Positions 56,883-64,000 of a DNA stretch of 64,000 bases are shown piece by piece. The stretch is from a virus. The notes under the pieces were generated by a model. The model saw only the letters and a program-made list of their open reading frames with translations, searched no databases and was not told the DNA's origin. The position numbers and the translations under genes were made by a program. Positions within the stretch are counted from its first letter, which is position 1. Every line of letters starts with the position of its first letter. Where the stretch lies: the IMG/VR virus record IMGVR_UViG_3300044701_000569, positions 124,001 to 188,000 of that record; one strand, 5' to 3'.

Positions 56883-57939
56883 CATACGCCAGGTTCATAT
56901 AGAACTAACAGACAAGTGCCAAGCACAATGTCCTATGTGTGCTAGAAATTTTCACGGGGGTCCTACTAGACCGTTTATAAAAAACGGTGACATTTCTATT
57001 GAACAGTTTAAGGAATGGTTTCCAAAAGCATTTTTATCTCAGCTAACAAACTTTTATAGTTGTGGGAATTATGGTGATCCTGCTTTTGCAAAAGATTGTT
57101 TAGAAATATATTCATATGTTCGAGAATGTAATCCAACTACACGTCTAGCTCTGCATACAAACGGAGGAATGAGGAATCCAGATTGGTGGAGTAAACTAGC
57201 AAAGGTTTTAGGATCTTCTGCTAACTCAGAAGTTGTCTTTGCTGTAGACGGATTTAAAGACAAGCACGAATTATATCGCAGAAATACAAATTTTGATAAA
57301 GTTATAGAAAACATGACAGCATTTATCGAAGCTGGCGGCCGAGCAAGGGTTGACAGTCTAGTATTTGCACACAACGAGCACGATGTAGAGGAACTAGAAC
57401 AATATTTAAATAATCTAGGTGTTGATAATGTAAATTTTGTTAGTACAACACGATTTTATGAAATGGATTCTTTTCCTGTACACGATTTAGACAATCGTCA
57501 TGTGTATGATTTAAAACCAGCACAGCGAATAGAATTTAAAAGAAATCCTAATAATGCTTTGGATCAATTAGTAGACCAACAGTTTAGAGATAAAGTAATT
57601 GGTGCTGCTGAAATATCACCTCTTTGTGTATCTGAACAGGGTATATACGTTGATCCTTACGGAAACATTCTGCCCTGCTGCTGGATAGGCAGTGATTATC
57701 TAGAAGAACCAATAGAAGAAATTTTGCCAATACATTATTTAAGAAATTTAAGTGTACAAAATACAAAGAACATGCTTAAAGATATAACAGTACCTAATTG
57801 TCAAGATAAGGTACTTTACAATTCGTCGGATGTTTTGTGGTCTAAACTGTCAGATTATTGGACAGGAGAAAACAAATGTATGACCTGTGTAAAGGTCTGT
57901 TCAAAGGCTTTGTATAATAGTAGAAAGAATAATGAATAA
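56866..57939 (+). CDS. radical SAM protein with C-terminal SPASM-like domain
   Basis: 357 residues, distinct from classes A and B. The start is GTG 56866, supported by AGAGGA eight bases upstream. Core motif C18-xxx-C22-xx-C25 (DKCQAQCPMC) lies close to the N-terminus. The usual GGEP is replaced by CGNYGDP (66-72), a variant known in some SPASM enzymes. The C-terminal cysteines are C254, C271, C272, C312, C338, C341 and C345 (GNILPCCWIG, KCMTCVKVC), the layout of a SPASM domain that binds auxiliary 4Fe-4S clusters. FAVDGFKDKHELYRRNTNFD is the typical DG-x-x-x-x-x-x-YR strand. SPASM proteins commonly modify peptides, but no precursor gene is visible. Confidence 0.87.
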   Translation: MQKISNIRQVHIELTDKCQAQCPMCARNFHGGPTRPFIKNGDISIEQFKEWFPKAFLSQLTNFYSCGNYGDPAFAKDCLEIYSYVRECNPTTRLALHTNGGMRNPDWWSKLAKVLGSSANSEVVFAVDGFKDKHELYRRNTNFDKVIENMTAFIEAGGRARVDSLVFAHNEHDVEELEQYLNNLGVDNVNFVSTTRFYEMDSFPVHDLDNRHVYDLKPAQRIEFKRNPNNALDQLVDQQFRDKVIGAAEISPLCVSEQGIYVDPYGNILPCCWIGSDYLEEPIEEILPIHYLRNLSVQNTKNMLKDITVPNCQDKVLYNSSDVLWSKLSDYWTGENKCMTCVKVCSKALYNSRKNNE

Positions 57940-58915
57940 TTTTCAAAATATACCCTGGCAAAACATAAAGCAGTTTGGCCAACAAACAATGCTACAGAAT
58001 CCTCTGTTCACTGTGTCTTGGATACTAGCAAGATTCTGTAATTACAACTGTTCTTATTGTTGGCCTTATGCTAGATCCAGCACTCCCGACCATCAAACTT
58101 TAGAAACTTATATTAAAACAATGGATAGTATCAAAGAGCAGGCTCGAAATAATGGATTTACAAACTTTCATTTTAGTTTTAGCGGAGGAGAACCGACTGC
58201 TTATAAACAGTTTGGAGACCTTATTGAACATTATGCAAGTGATGCATTACCTGACTATCAAAGTATACACATGACAACTAACTTATCGCCAGGTAGTAAG
58301 TGGTGGAGTAAATGGTTAGAAGCTACTAGTACATTACATAGAAAAAGTATTACAGCTAGTTTCCATGCTGAACATGCACAAGAACAGGAATTTGGAGATA
58401 AGTGTCTACAATTAATGAATGCCGGAGTATTTGTAACCATAAATCAAGTTATGGTTCCTTCGCAGTTTTATGATCTTTATGCTAGGTGCGAACGATTTGT
58501 AGAAAGAGGTATTAATGTTACTCTTAAACCGCAGAGTGATCCTACTGCTAGTTTTGTAGTTAACGGTTATACTGAAGATCAAATACATAAGATGCAGACA
58601 GGATTCCCACAGAAGTGGTTAGGTGAAGAGGTTTCACAAGTAGAACTTCAGGACTATGAGGGTAATAAATATTACATCGATCAAGCTGAACGGTTTAACG
58701 CATTTGGATTTAATAAATTTAAAGGTTGGCTTTGCAATGCAGGATACCAAGGTATTGTAATAAGAGAAAATGAAGTAAAAAGAAGTTATAGTTGTAAAGA
58801 TGTTCCGATTGGTACACTTGAAAACGGTTTTACAATTTTTGATAGCCCAACAGTATGTATTAGTGAATCGTGTGTTAGTAGCGCAGACAGCAAAATTCCT
58901 AAAAGGAGAAATTAA
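57932..58915 (+). CDS. radical SAM protein, class B, with a reduced cysteine knuckle
   Basis: 327 residues. N-terminal radical SAM core: C36-xxx-C40-xx-C43 (RFCNYNCSYC) and SGGEP at 84-88. YTEDQIHKMQTGFP marks the end of the core, as in other class B members. The C-terminal domain keeps C268 (GWLCNAGYQGIVI), C288, C309 and C314, but the last cysteine of the usual C-x-C pair is replaced (CISESCVSS). The DG turn of the siblings is also lost (RENEVKRS). The auxiliary cluster may therefore have an open coordination site or be absent. Overlaps the previous gene by eight bases (ATGAATAA). Confidence 0.84.
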   Translation: MNNFQNIPWQNIKQFGQQTMLQNPLFTVSWILARFCNYNCSYCWPYARSSTPDHQTLETYIKTMDSIKEQARNNGFTNFHFSFSGGEPTAYKQFGDLIEHYASDALPDYQSIHMTTNLSPGSKWWSKWLEATSTLHRKSITASFHAEHAQEQEFGDKCLQLMNAGVFVTINQVMVPSQFYDLYARCERFVERGINVTLKPQSDPTASFVVNGYTEDQIHKMQTGFPQKWLGEEVSQVELQDYEGNKYYIDQAERFNAFGFNKFKGWLCNAGYQGIVIRENEVKRSYSCKDVPIGTLENGFTIFDSPTVCISESCVSSADSKIPKRRN

Positions 58916-59460
58916 TGTTTAAAGAAGTAGCAATAGATTATGATTTTAGTATTTTTCTAAATGCTGATTACAATCAACACGAAGGTAGCTGTGTTAAACA
59001 CCAAGTATACGAACTAACAGACATTCATGAAAAGTTTGGAGGATTTCCTAACACTTTCTGTCTAGAAAATACTAAAATACATCAACTTTGGTGGACGGCT
59101 GATAATATAGACTTTAGCAGACTAGGCAGTCAACTTGGTATGGAGATTATTACAGTTAGTTCAATACTTCAACCTCCTGGCAATGTAATTCCGCTACACA
59201 GAGATACATTCTTTCAAATTAAAAAGAGATATCCTGACGATACTAGAAAAAAGGTTAGAGCTAATATGTATCTAGAAGATTGGAAAGTTGGACACATCAT
59301 TCAATATAGTAAAGATTCGGATTCTAACGAATGGGCCAACCATACACACTGGAAAGCTGGTCAAGGTTTATTATGGGATGAATCTATCCTTCATATTGGC
59401 GCAAACATAGGGTTACAAAACAAGTATACTCTACAGATATCCGGCTTTTTAAATGAATAA
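58915..59460 (+). CDS. 2OG-Fe(II)-type hydroxylase (aspartyl/asparaginyl hydroxylase-like)
   Basis: 181 residues. Candidate iron ligands are H95 and D97 in NVIPLHRDTFF and H160 in ESILHIGANIG, followed by K170 in a strand that would hold 2-oxoglutarate. The order H-x-D ... H ... basic residue in a double-stranded beta-helix, with RANMYLEDWKVGHIIQY between them, fits the aspartyl/asparaginyl beta-hydroxylase branch. The expected reaction is oxygen-dependent hydroxylation of a protein side chain or small molecule. It starts inside the previous stop (TAATG) with a good AAAGGAG site and overlaps a glycosyltransferase-like gene by eight bases. The substrate is unknown. Confidence 0.65.
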   Translation: MFKEVAIDYDFSIFLNADYNQHEGSCVKHQVYELTDIHEKFGGFPNTFCLENTKIHQLWWTADNIDFSRLGSQLGMEIITVSSILQPPGNVIPLHRDTFFQIKKRYPDDTRKKVRANMYLEDWKVGHIIQYSKDSDSNEWANHTHWKAGQGLLWDESILHIGANIGLQNKYTLQISGFLNE

Positions 59461-60646
59461 AATAGTTCTATGGTACGATGATTTGCATAAAAGTAACTGT
59501 AGTTATGCGGATGCTGTCTACCCTACTAGAACTATTGTCAACAAATTAAACACTAATAAAATAGAATTTTCTATAAAACATCTAGGTGATCCTGTTGATC
59601 ACTCAGATACAAATGTTTACATTATTGAATTGTTGAATGTCTATATCGACTATGACATTTTCTCTTTAATTACAGAAGAAACAAAAGAGTTACTAAGACA
59701 AAATGTAAAATTAGTACTCTATTACCCAAGAGAAGGTCATGCGTTTGATAATTGGCTATTAAACATTTATAAAAATCTTAAAAAACATAATCTGTTAACA
59801 AATAAAATTTTCTTTGCATACGGTGATAACGAATTTGTAGAAAATTATTTAACATATATCAAAGAGCACAATATTGAAGATTTTTTAATCCCAATATTGT
59901 TTGATTTTTATAAAGGTGACTATTATGAAAACGCTAATTGTTTTAACAGATCCCTTAGTCACAAAAGAAAATTTGATTATTTGTTTTATAATGGAAAGAT
60001 AAGACCACATAGGCTATACGCAGTTGCTGAATTAAAGCATCGTCAAATTTTAAATAACGGTCTAGTAAGCCTAATTGGATCAAAACATACGATAGGTCAT
60101 TATGAAATAGATGAGTGTTTAAAAATACTAACAGAAAATAATTGCTGTCATTCTTATATAAAAGAATTTGCAAACAATTGGTCATCGTTAGTTCTTGATA
60201 CTGATAATAACAATTTTTCTCAAAACGCAGTTTACAATAATGCAATTAATCATTATTCCTCAACTTTTTTTAGTGTAATAAGTGAAACAGGGTTAGTATA
60301 TAGATTTATTACAGAAAAGATTTATAAACCTATGGCAAATTTACATCCGTTTATTCTTATAGGACCACCAAATATGTTAAGTTTATTAAGATCTAAAGGA
60401 TATAAGACATTTCCTGAAATGTTTAATGAATCATATGATAGTGAATTAGATCCTGTTAAACGAATTAACTTAGTTTTAGACGAGATAGAAAAATTTGCTA
60501 ATCTACCTACTGAAGAAAAACAAGAAAAATTTAAATCTATTAAAGACAAATTAGAATTTAATAAATCTCTATATATAAAAACTGCAAGGGATTCTAAAGC
60601 TAAAGATTTTATTGATATGTTTAAAACGATAGGTAATACAAAATGA
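59453..60646 (+). CDS. GT-B-type glycosyltransferase-like protein (fucosyltransferase/exostosin-like), copy 2
   Basis: 397 residues. The C-terminal site RFITEKIYKPMANLHPFILI (284-303), then LLRSKGYKTFPEMFNESYD (311-329), matches copy 1 at 52494 and the nucleotide-sugar site of GT10/exostosin-like enzymes. YLFYNGKIRPHRLYAVAEL near 176-194 is the second shared element. The N-terminal half shares LWYDD/LWYDY at the start but little else, consistent with a different acceptor. ISETGLVYR just before the ITEK motif is a typical Glu-bearing strand in this fold. No signal peptide. It is followed by a methyltransferase with ATGA overlap. Confidence 0.68.
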   Translation: MNKIVLWYDDLHKSNCSYADAVYPTRTIVNKLNTNKIEFSIKHLGDPVDHSDTNVYIIELLNVYIDYDIFSLITEETKELLRQNVKLVLYYPREGHAFDNWLLNIYKNLKKHNLLTNKIFFAYGDNEFVENYLTYIKEHNIEDFLIPILFDFYKGDYYENANCFNRSLSHKRKFDYLFYNGKIRPHRLYAVAELKHRQILNNGLVSLIGSKHTIGHYEIDECLKILTENNCCHSYIKEFANNWSSLVLDTDNNNFSQNAVYNNAINHYSSTFFSVISETGLVYRFITEKIYKPMANLHPFILIGPPNMLSLLRSKGYKTFPEMFNESYDSELDPVKRINLVLDEIEKFANLPTEEKQEKFKSIKDKLEFNKSLYIKTARDSKAKDFIDMFKTIGNTK

Positions 60647-61251
60647 AAGTTGAGATTGAAGATGTTTTATTTTGGATGGATGCCATACGTAATAGCGAAG
60701 ATAGGTATCGAACTCTTGAAAGTTTTTGGAAAGGTCAAATTCGAAGTAAAGTATGGTTAATTAATAATTTAGATTTATTAGTTAATGCTTATCCTAAATC
60801 TATTGTAATTCATGGGGGATGGAATGGAGTTCTTGCTAGTTTACTTTTTAATAGTAAAATAATGAATATTTCTCATATTACCAGTGTTGATATTGATACA
60901 GTCTGCGAAGAAACTGCAAGAACAGTAAATAAACGTCAAGAAATTGAAGGTAGGTTTAAAGCAGTTACAGCTGATATGTGTACATATCAATATGAACAAG
61001 TACCAGACATTGTTATTAATACTAGTTGCGAGCATATAACACAGGAGCAATATGAGGAATGGTTAAATAATGTTCCAGAACAAACTCTTATTGTTTTACA
61101 AAGTAATAATTACTTTGAGTTAGAAGAACATATAAGATGTAGTATTGATGTAGAAGATTTTAAAAATATGTCTAAAATAAATGTTATGTACAGCGGTGAA
61201 TTTGAAACACCAAAGTATAAAAGATTCATGCTAATAGGAAAAAAGAAATGA
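60643..61251 (+). CDS. class I SAM-dependent methyltransferase-like protein
   Basis: 202 residues. SIVIHGGWNGVLASLLF (53-69) fits motif I (Gly-rich SAM loop), ITSVDIDTVCEETAR (79-93) gives the acidic residue for the ribose, AVTADM (107-112) is motif III-like, and PDIVINTSCEHI (121-132) is motif IV. This order is that of a Rossmann methyltransferase. The INTSCEHI motif, with Cys-Glu-His, could take part in catalysis or metal binding. The acceptor is unknown; the neighbours suggest a sugar or a modified product of the radical SAM enzymes. Overlaps are ATGA on both sides. Confidence 0.75.
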   Translation: MKVEIEDVLFWMDAIRNSEDRYRTLESFWKGQIRSKVWLINNLDLLVNAYPKSIVIHGGWNGVLASLLFNSKIMNISHITSVDIDTVCEETARTVNKRQEIEGRFKAVTADMCTYQYEQVPDIVINTSCEHITQEQYEEWLNNVPEQTLIVLQSNNYFELEEHIRCSIDVEDFKNMSKINVMYSGEFETPKYKRFMLIGKKK

Positions 61252-62660
61252 CTGATAAATTTTGGTGTAATTCAGGTAACAAGCAGTTAGAAAAATACCA
61301 ACAAGAAATTGAAACAAAGTCCGGTACACCAACCTTTTGCGTATTACCATGGATACATTTTGCTACACGCCCTAATGGAGATATGAGACTTTGCTGTTCA
61401 GCTAACGCTAGCGGCGCCGGCCAAGATCATGAAGTTGGGTTGGTAAAAATGGAACACGGTCGTCCTGCAAACTTTGGTCGTGAAACTCCTATGCAAGCAT
61501 GGAACAACGACTATATGAAAAGTGTTAGAACAACTATGATAAAAGGTGAAATACCATCAAGTTGTTCTAAGTGTTTTAGAGAAGAAGAAAAAGGCGTAGT
61601 TAGTAAACGTGTTTGGGAAACAGGCACTTGGATGCTAGATGGTATTGATCTTAAGGAATTAATTGAAAATACAGACGAAGATGGTATTGTACCAGAACGT
61701 TTGCAGTATCTTGATTTAAGACTAGGACACACTTGTAATTTAAAATGTGTTATGTGTAGTCCTCATGATAGTAGTAGATGGGTAGATGACCATAAAAAGA
61801 TTTATCCTTTATTTCAAAATGACTCGCTTAAAAAGCAAATGAGTTGGGACGCGGGATCTTTTAATAATTATTGGTATGAAAATCCTGTATTTTGGGAACA
61901 GATGTATGCACAGATACCCTATCTAAAGCAGGTTTACTTTGCAGGCGGCGAACCTTTAATGATAAAGGAACACAAGAATCTTTTAAAAGAAATTGTACGC
62001 CAAGGTTATGCTGATAAGATTTTAATTAGATACAATTCTAACGGATTATTACTAGACGAAGAAACATTAGAGTTATGGAAAAATTTTAAGAAAGTAAAAT
62101 TTGCTGTGAGTATTGATGATATTACTGACAGAAACTATTACATTAGATATCCGTCTGATTGGGATAGATTAGAAAAGAATATGCATATTCTTGATAATAC
62201 GCCTAGCAACGTACAAGTAAGTATTGCTACAGCTATTCAAATCCTAAACATAAAAACTCTACCTGAATTAGCAAAGTGGAAAATTACACAGAATTTTAAA
62301 AAGATAAATTTTGAAAATGTTTATGAAGGTATACAAGCCGGCGGCGGAATAGTAAACATGCACTTATTGTATATACCTACTTTTTTAAGTATACGATGCT
62401 TGCCTAAAGAGGACAAGCAAGAAGTAAGAAAAATATTTGAAGATTTTAGATTATGGCTTCTAGAAAACTATACACAAGATTCAGACTTTTGGAATGTAAA
62501 TCCGTATGGGTGGAAGCGTTGGCAGGCTGTTTTAGATTTTATGGACGGTGAAGATCATACACACGAACTACCGGCATTTAAAGAATACATACATAAACTA
62601 GATTCTATTAGAAACACAGATTTTAAAACTATTTTTCCGTTATTGAGTCACTTAGTATGA
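61248..62660 (+). CDS. radical SAM protein, class A
   Basis: 470 residues, the longest radical SAM protein here. N-terminal cysteines C31, C49 and C50 (FCVLPWIHFATRPNGDMRLC) and C106/C109 (SCSKCFREEEKG). A further C7 precedes this domain. Core motif C163-xxx-C167-xx-C170 (HTCNLKCVMC), AGGEP at 232-236, then FAVSIDDITDRNYYIRYP. It shares LDLRLG-x-TCNLKCVMC with 51290. An insertion of about 20 residues between C50 and the RET element (ANASGAGQDHEVG) distinguishes it. It is paired with a class B gene by an ATGA overlap, as 44580/46763 and 47716/49029 lie together elsewhere in the block. Confidence 0.88.
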   Translation: MTDKFWCNSGNKQLEKYQQEIETKSGTPTFCVLPWIHFATRPNGDMRLCCSANASGAGQDHEVGLVKMEHGRPANFGRETPMQAWNNDYMKSVRTTMIKGEIPSSCSKCFREEEKGVVSKRVWETGTWMLDGIDLKELIENTDEDGIVPERLQYLDLRLGHTCNLKCVMCSPHDSSRWVDDHKKIYPLFQNDSLKKQMSWDAGSFNNYWYENPVFWEQMYAQIPYLKQVYFAGGEPLMIKEHKNLLKEIVRQGYADKILIRYNSNGLLLDEETLELWKNFKKVKFAVSIDDITDRNYYIRYPSDWDRLEKNMHILDNTPSNVQVSIATAIQILNIKTLPELAKWKITQNFKKINFENVYEGIQAGGGIVNMHLLYIPTFLSIRCLPKEDKQEVRKIFEDFRLWLLENYTQDSDFWNVNPYGWKRWQAVLDFMDGEDHTHELPAFKEYIHKLDSIRNTDFKTIFPLLSHLV

Positions 62661-63655
62661 AACAACTAGCAAGAGTTATTACTACACAAGATCCTACTCT
62701 TTTAGATGTGAGATTTTGGCCTACCGATATTTGTAACTTTAGTTGTAACTATTGTTTTCCTGGCAGTGTTCTTAACAAGTATCGTTATCCTAAAAATGTC
62801 AACACTGTAATAAAGAATTTTAGAATACTGTTTGATGCATATATGAAACTGCATAACAAGAAAAAGTTTAAGATAAACATAGTAGGGGGAGGTGAACCTA
62901 CATTATGGCCGCATCTCTCAGAGTTCTGTCAAGGCATTAAAGAAACACATCCAGTTGAAATACAATTGACTTCTAACGGCAGTAGAACTCTTAGATGGTG
63001 GGAAGAAAATAGTTTATATGTTGATAAAGTAGTATTAAGTTGTCATTACAAAGATGTTGACATTAATAATTTTATTCAAGTAGCTGATTATATTTTTGGA
63101 AGAGGTACAGACATAGGTGCTCTAATGCTTATGGATGCTACGGCTTGGGATACATGTGTTGAATTAATTGAACAAATGAGAAGCAGTAAACATCCTTGGA
63201 TTATACAAGCAAAAGAAGTTGTAGATGCTCCAGGATATGATATAAGAAACTATACAGCAGAACAGCTCAGTTATTTTAAACAACCTTTTAAACGTGTTCC
63301 GGATACTAATTGGATTATTAATAACATACATAGATTTAGAGTACACGAAAGTGTATCGCTTTATGATGATAATTCTGTAGAGCTAGCACTACCTAACTAT
63401 TACATAGTTAATAAATTAAATCAATGGAAGGGTTGGAATTGTAATGTGGCTCTTGAAAATCTAGTTATTACTTATGACGGTACAGTTACAGGTAGTTGTC
63501 AAGAACCTGTGTTTTCTAATTCTAATTTAAATATGTTTGCAGAAGATTTTGAAGAAAAATTTAGCGAAGAATCGCTAAGTTTAAAAACATTAATTTGTCC
63601 AAGAATGAATTGTAGCTGCCAACCAGATACGCACATTACAAAATGGAAGTCTTAG
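62657..63655 (+). CDS. radical SAM protein, class B
   Basis: 332 residues. Core motif C26-xxx-C30-xx-C33 (DICNFSCNYC) and GGGEP at 77-81, followed by IQLTSNGSRTLRWWEE, which is close to CMTSNGSRSIDWWQR of 46763. YTAEQLSYFKQPFK ends the core. The knuckle domain has C262 (GWNCNVALENLVITYDG), C281, C314, C319 and C321 (ICPRMNCSC). A 12-15 residue acidic insertion (EDFEEKFSEE) lies before the last cysteines. It is the last plus-strand gene; its final 20 bases overlap the 3' end of a convergent homolog on the other strand. Confidence 0.87.
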   Translation: MKQLARVITTQDPTLLDVRFWPTDICNFSCNYCFPGSVLNKYRYPKNVNTVIKNFRILFDAYMKLHNKKKFKINIVGGGEPTLWPHLSEFCQGIKETHPVEIQLTSNGSRTLRWWEENSLYVDKVVLSCHYKDVDINNFIQVADYIFGRGTDIGALMLMDATAWDTCVELIEQMRSSKHPWIIQAKEVVDAPGYDIRNYTAEQLSYFKQPFKRVPDTNWIINNIHRFRVHESVSLYDDNSVELALPNYYIVNKLNQWKGWNCNVALENLVITYDGTVTGSCQEPVFSNSNLNMFAEDFEEKFSEESLSLKTLICPRMNCSCQPDTHITKWKS

Positions 63656-64000
63656 TCAGCGGAATGTCTGCTGCACAAGTACACCAATTTCTATCACAAA
63701 TTATTTCTGATGCTGGAATACGAAAATCTCCTTTATAGATATTTCCTAAACTACCGCCAACCCTGCAAGTAGCTCGGTGTACTTCACCATCCCAGTTAAT
63801 CATTAGACTTTCAATACCTGCACTGCATTTCCAATCTTTAAATTTATTCATATGCAGTTTTATTATATCATTAGCATGATATAGATCTTTGTTGTCAACT
63901 ATGCAATTTTCTTTTGCTGTTGCGTTGTTTTCTAATAGATATTTTAAGTCATTAGGTTGATATCTCATGTCGTCGAACCAATCGTGATCACCTTCGGTCC
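63636..64000 (-). CDS. radical SAM protein, class B, C-terminal part only (continues beyond the window)
   Basis: The minus-strand frame is open from the right edge to a TAA at 63638-63636, giving about 120 residues without the core. The visible part begins with HDWFDDMRYQPNDLKYLLEN, which corresponds to the YTEQQL element of class B, then a linker and the knuckle domain: WKCSAGIESLMINWDGEVHR, a second Cys, GSLGNIYKGDF, and ICDRNWCTC. An ATG at 63968 lies inside the frame but is not the likely start, because coding similarity continues upstream of it. The radical SAM motif itself should lie outside the window. It is convergent with the gene at 62657 and marks a strand switch in the block. Confidence 0.82.
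   Translation of the reverse strand, partial: TEGDHDWFDDMRYQPNDLKYLLENNATAKENCIVDNKDLYHANDIIKLHMNKFKDWKCSAGIESLMINWDGEVHRATCRVGGSLGNIYKGDFRIPASEIICDRNWCTCAADIPLTKTSIL

Noticed and set aside
38869-63655. RiPP (modified peptide) biosynthesis cluster
   Set aside because: Radical SAM/SPASM genes fit, but there is no small precursor gene, no leader-peptide binding domain recognised, and no exporter or peptidase. Gene packing leaves no hidden gaps.
38869-63655. Recent acquisition of the block from a bacterium
   Set aside because: Base composition and codon style look the same as the neighbouring phage genes by eye, and there are no integrase, transposase or repeat borders.
1-64000. tRNA genes, CRISPR arrays, attachment sites, replication origin
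   Set aside because: The few intergenic gaps are all about 105 bases or shorter and show no cloverleaf, spaced repeats or iterons.

Overview
The window reads as part of the genome of an AT-rich, T4-like contractile-tailed phage (Caudoviricetes, myovirus morphology), most likely marine. The evidence is a recognisable T4-type core (gp46/gp47 recombination nuclease, gp55 late sigma factor, gp53, gp5-like hub, gp25, gp6) combined with very large modular baseplate and fibre proteins of the kind seen in marine T4-like phages. The host cannot be read from the sequence. I see no tRNA, rRNA, CRISPR, integrase, transposase or insertion sequence.

Layout. (1) Bases 1-2224, minus strand: gp46 (runs off the left edge), gp47 and the late sigma factor gp55. 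(2) Bases 2225-2300: a compact divergent control region with a perfect consensus sigma70 promoter firing left and a T4-type late promoter firing right. (3) Bases 2301-15253, plus strand: baseplate genes, namely a tail-tube cap-like protein, gp53, two large structural proteins (the second starting with a lysozyme-like domain), a gp5-like OB-fold/needle protein ending in an M15 peptidase, gp25 and gp6. (4) Bases 15256-30651: one 5131-residue structural gene. (5) Bases 30671-38763: a small structural protein, three fibre proteins sharing one N-terminal module, and two paralogous structural proteins. Late-promoter boxes of the form nATAAATA precede several of these units.

(6) Bases 38869-63655: about 25 kb of plus-strand accessory genes with no gap longer than 1 nt, as if translated as one coupled unit. 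It encodes 11 radical SAM proteins, with a 12th running in from the right edge on the minus strand; two GT8-like and two fucosyltransferase/exostosin-like glycosyltransferases; two proteins of a DGD-containing glycosyltransferase-like family; two tandem SGNH-like hydrolases; two divergent copies of an unknown family; a class I methyltransferase; a 2OG-Fe(II)-type hydroxylase; and a repeat-containing protein. The radical SAM proteins fall into a class with an N-terminal auxiliary-cluster (twitch-like) domain, a class with a C-terminal cysteine-knuckle domain, one protein with that domain moved to the front, and one SPASM-like protein.

How it may work together (inference). gp55 is probably made early from the sigma70 promoter and then switches on the structural operon through the late boxes. 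The structural genes build a baseplate with two separate cell-wall-cutting activities and several fibres. The accessory block lies directly downstream of the fibres and looks like a phage-borne modification pathway acting on sugars, peptides or virion surface proteins. No substrate or precursor peptide is visible, so its product is unknown. This block is the part of the window most likely to be an undescribed system.
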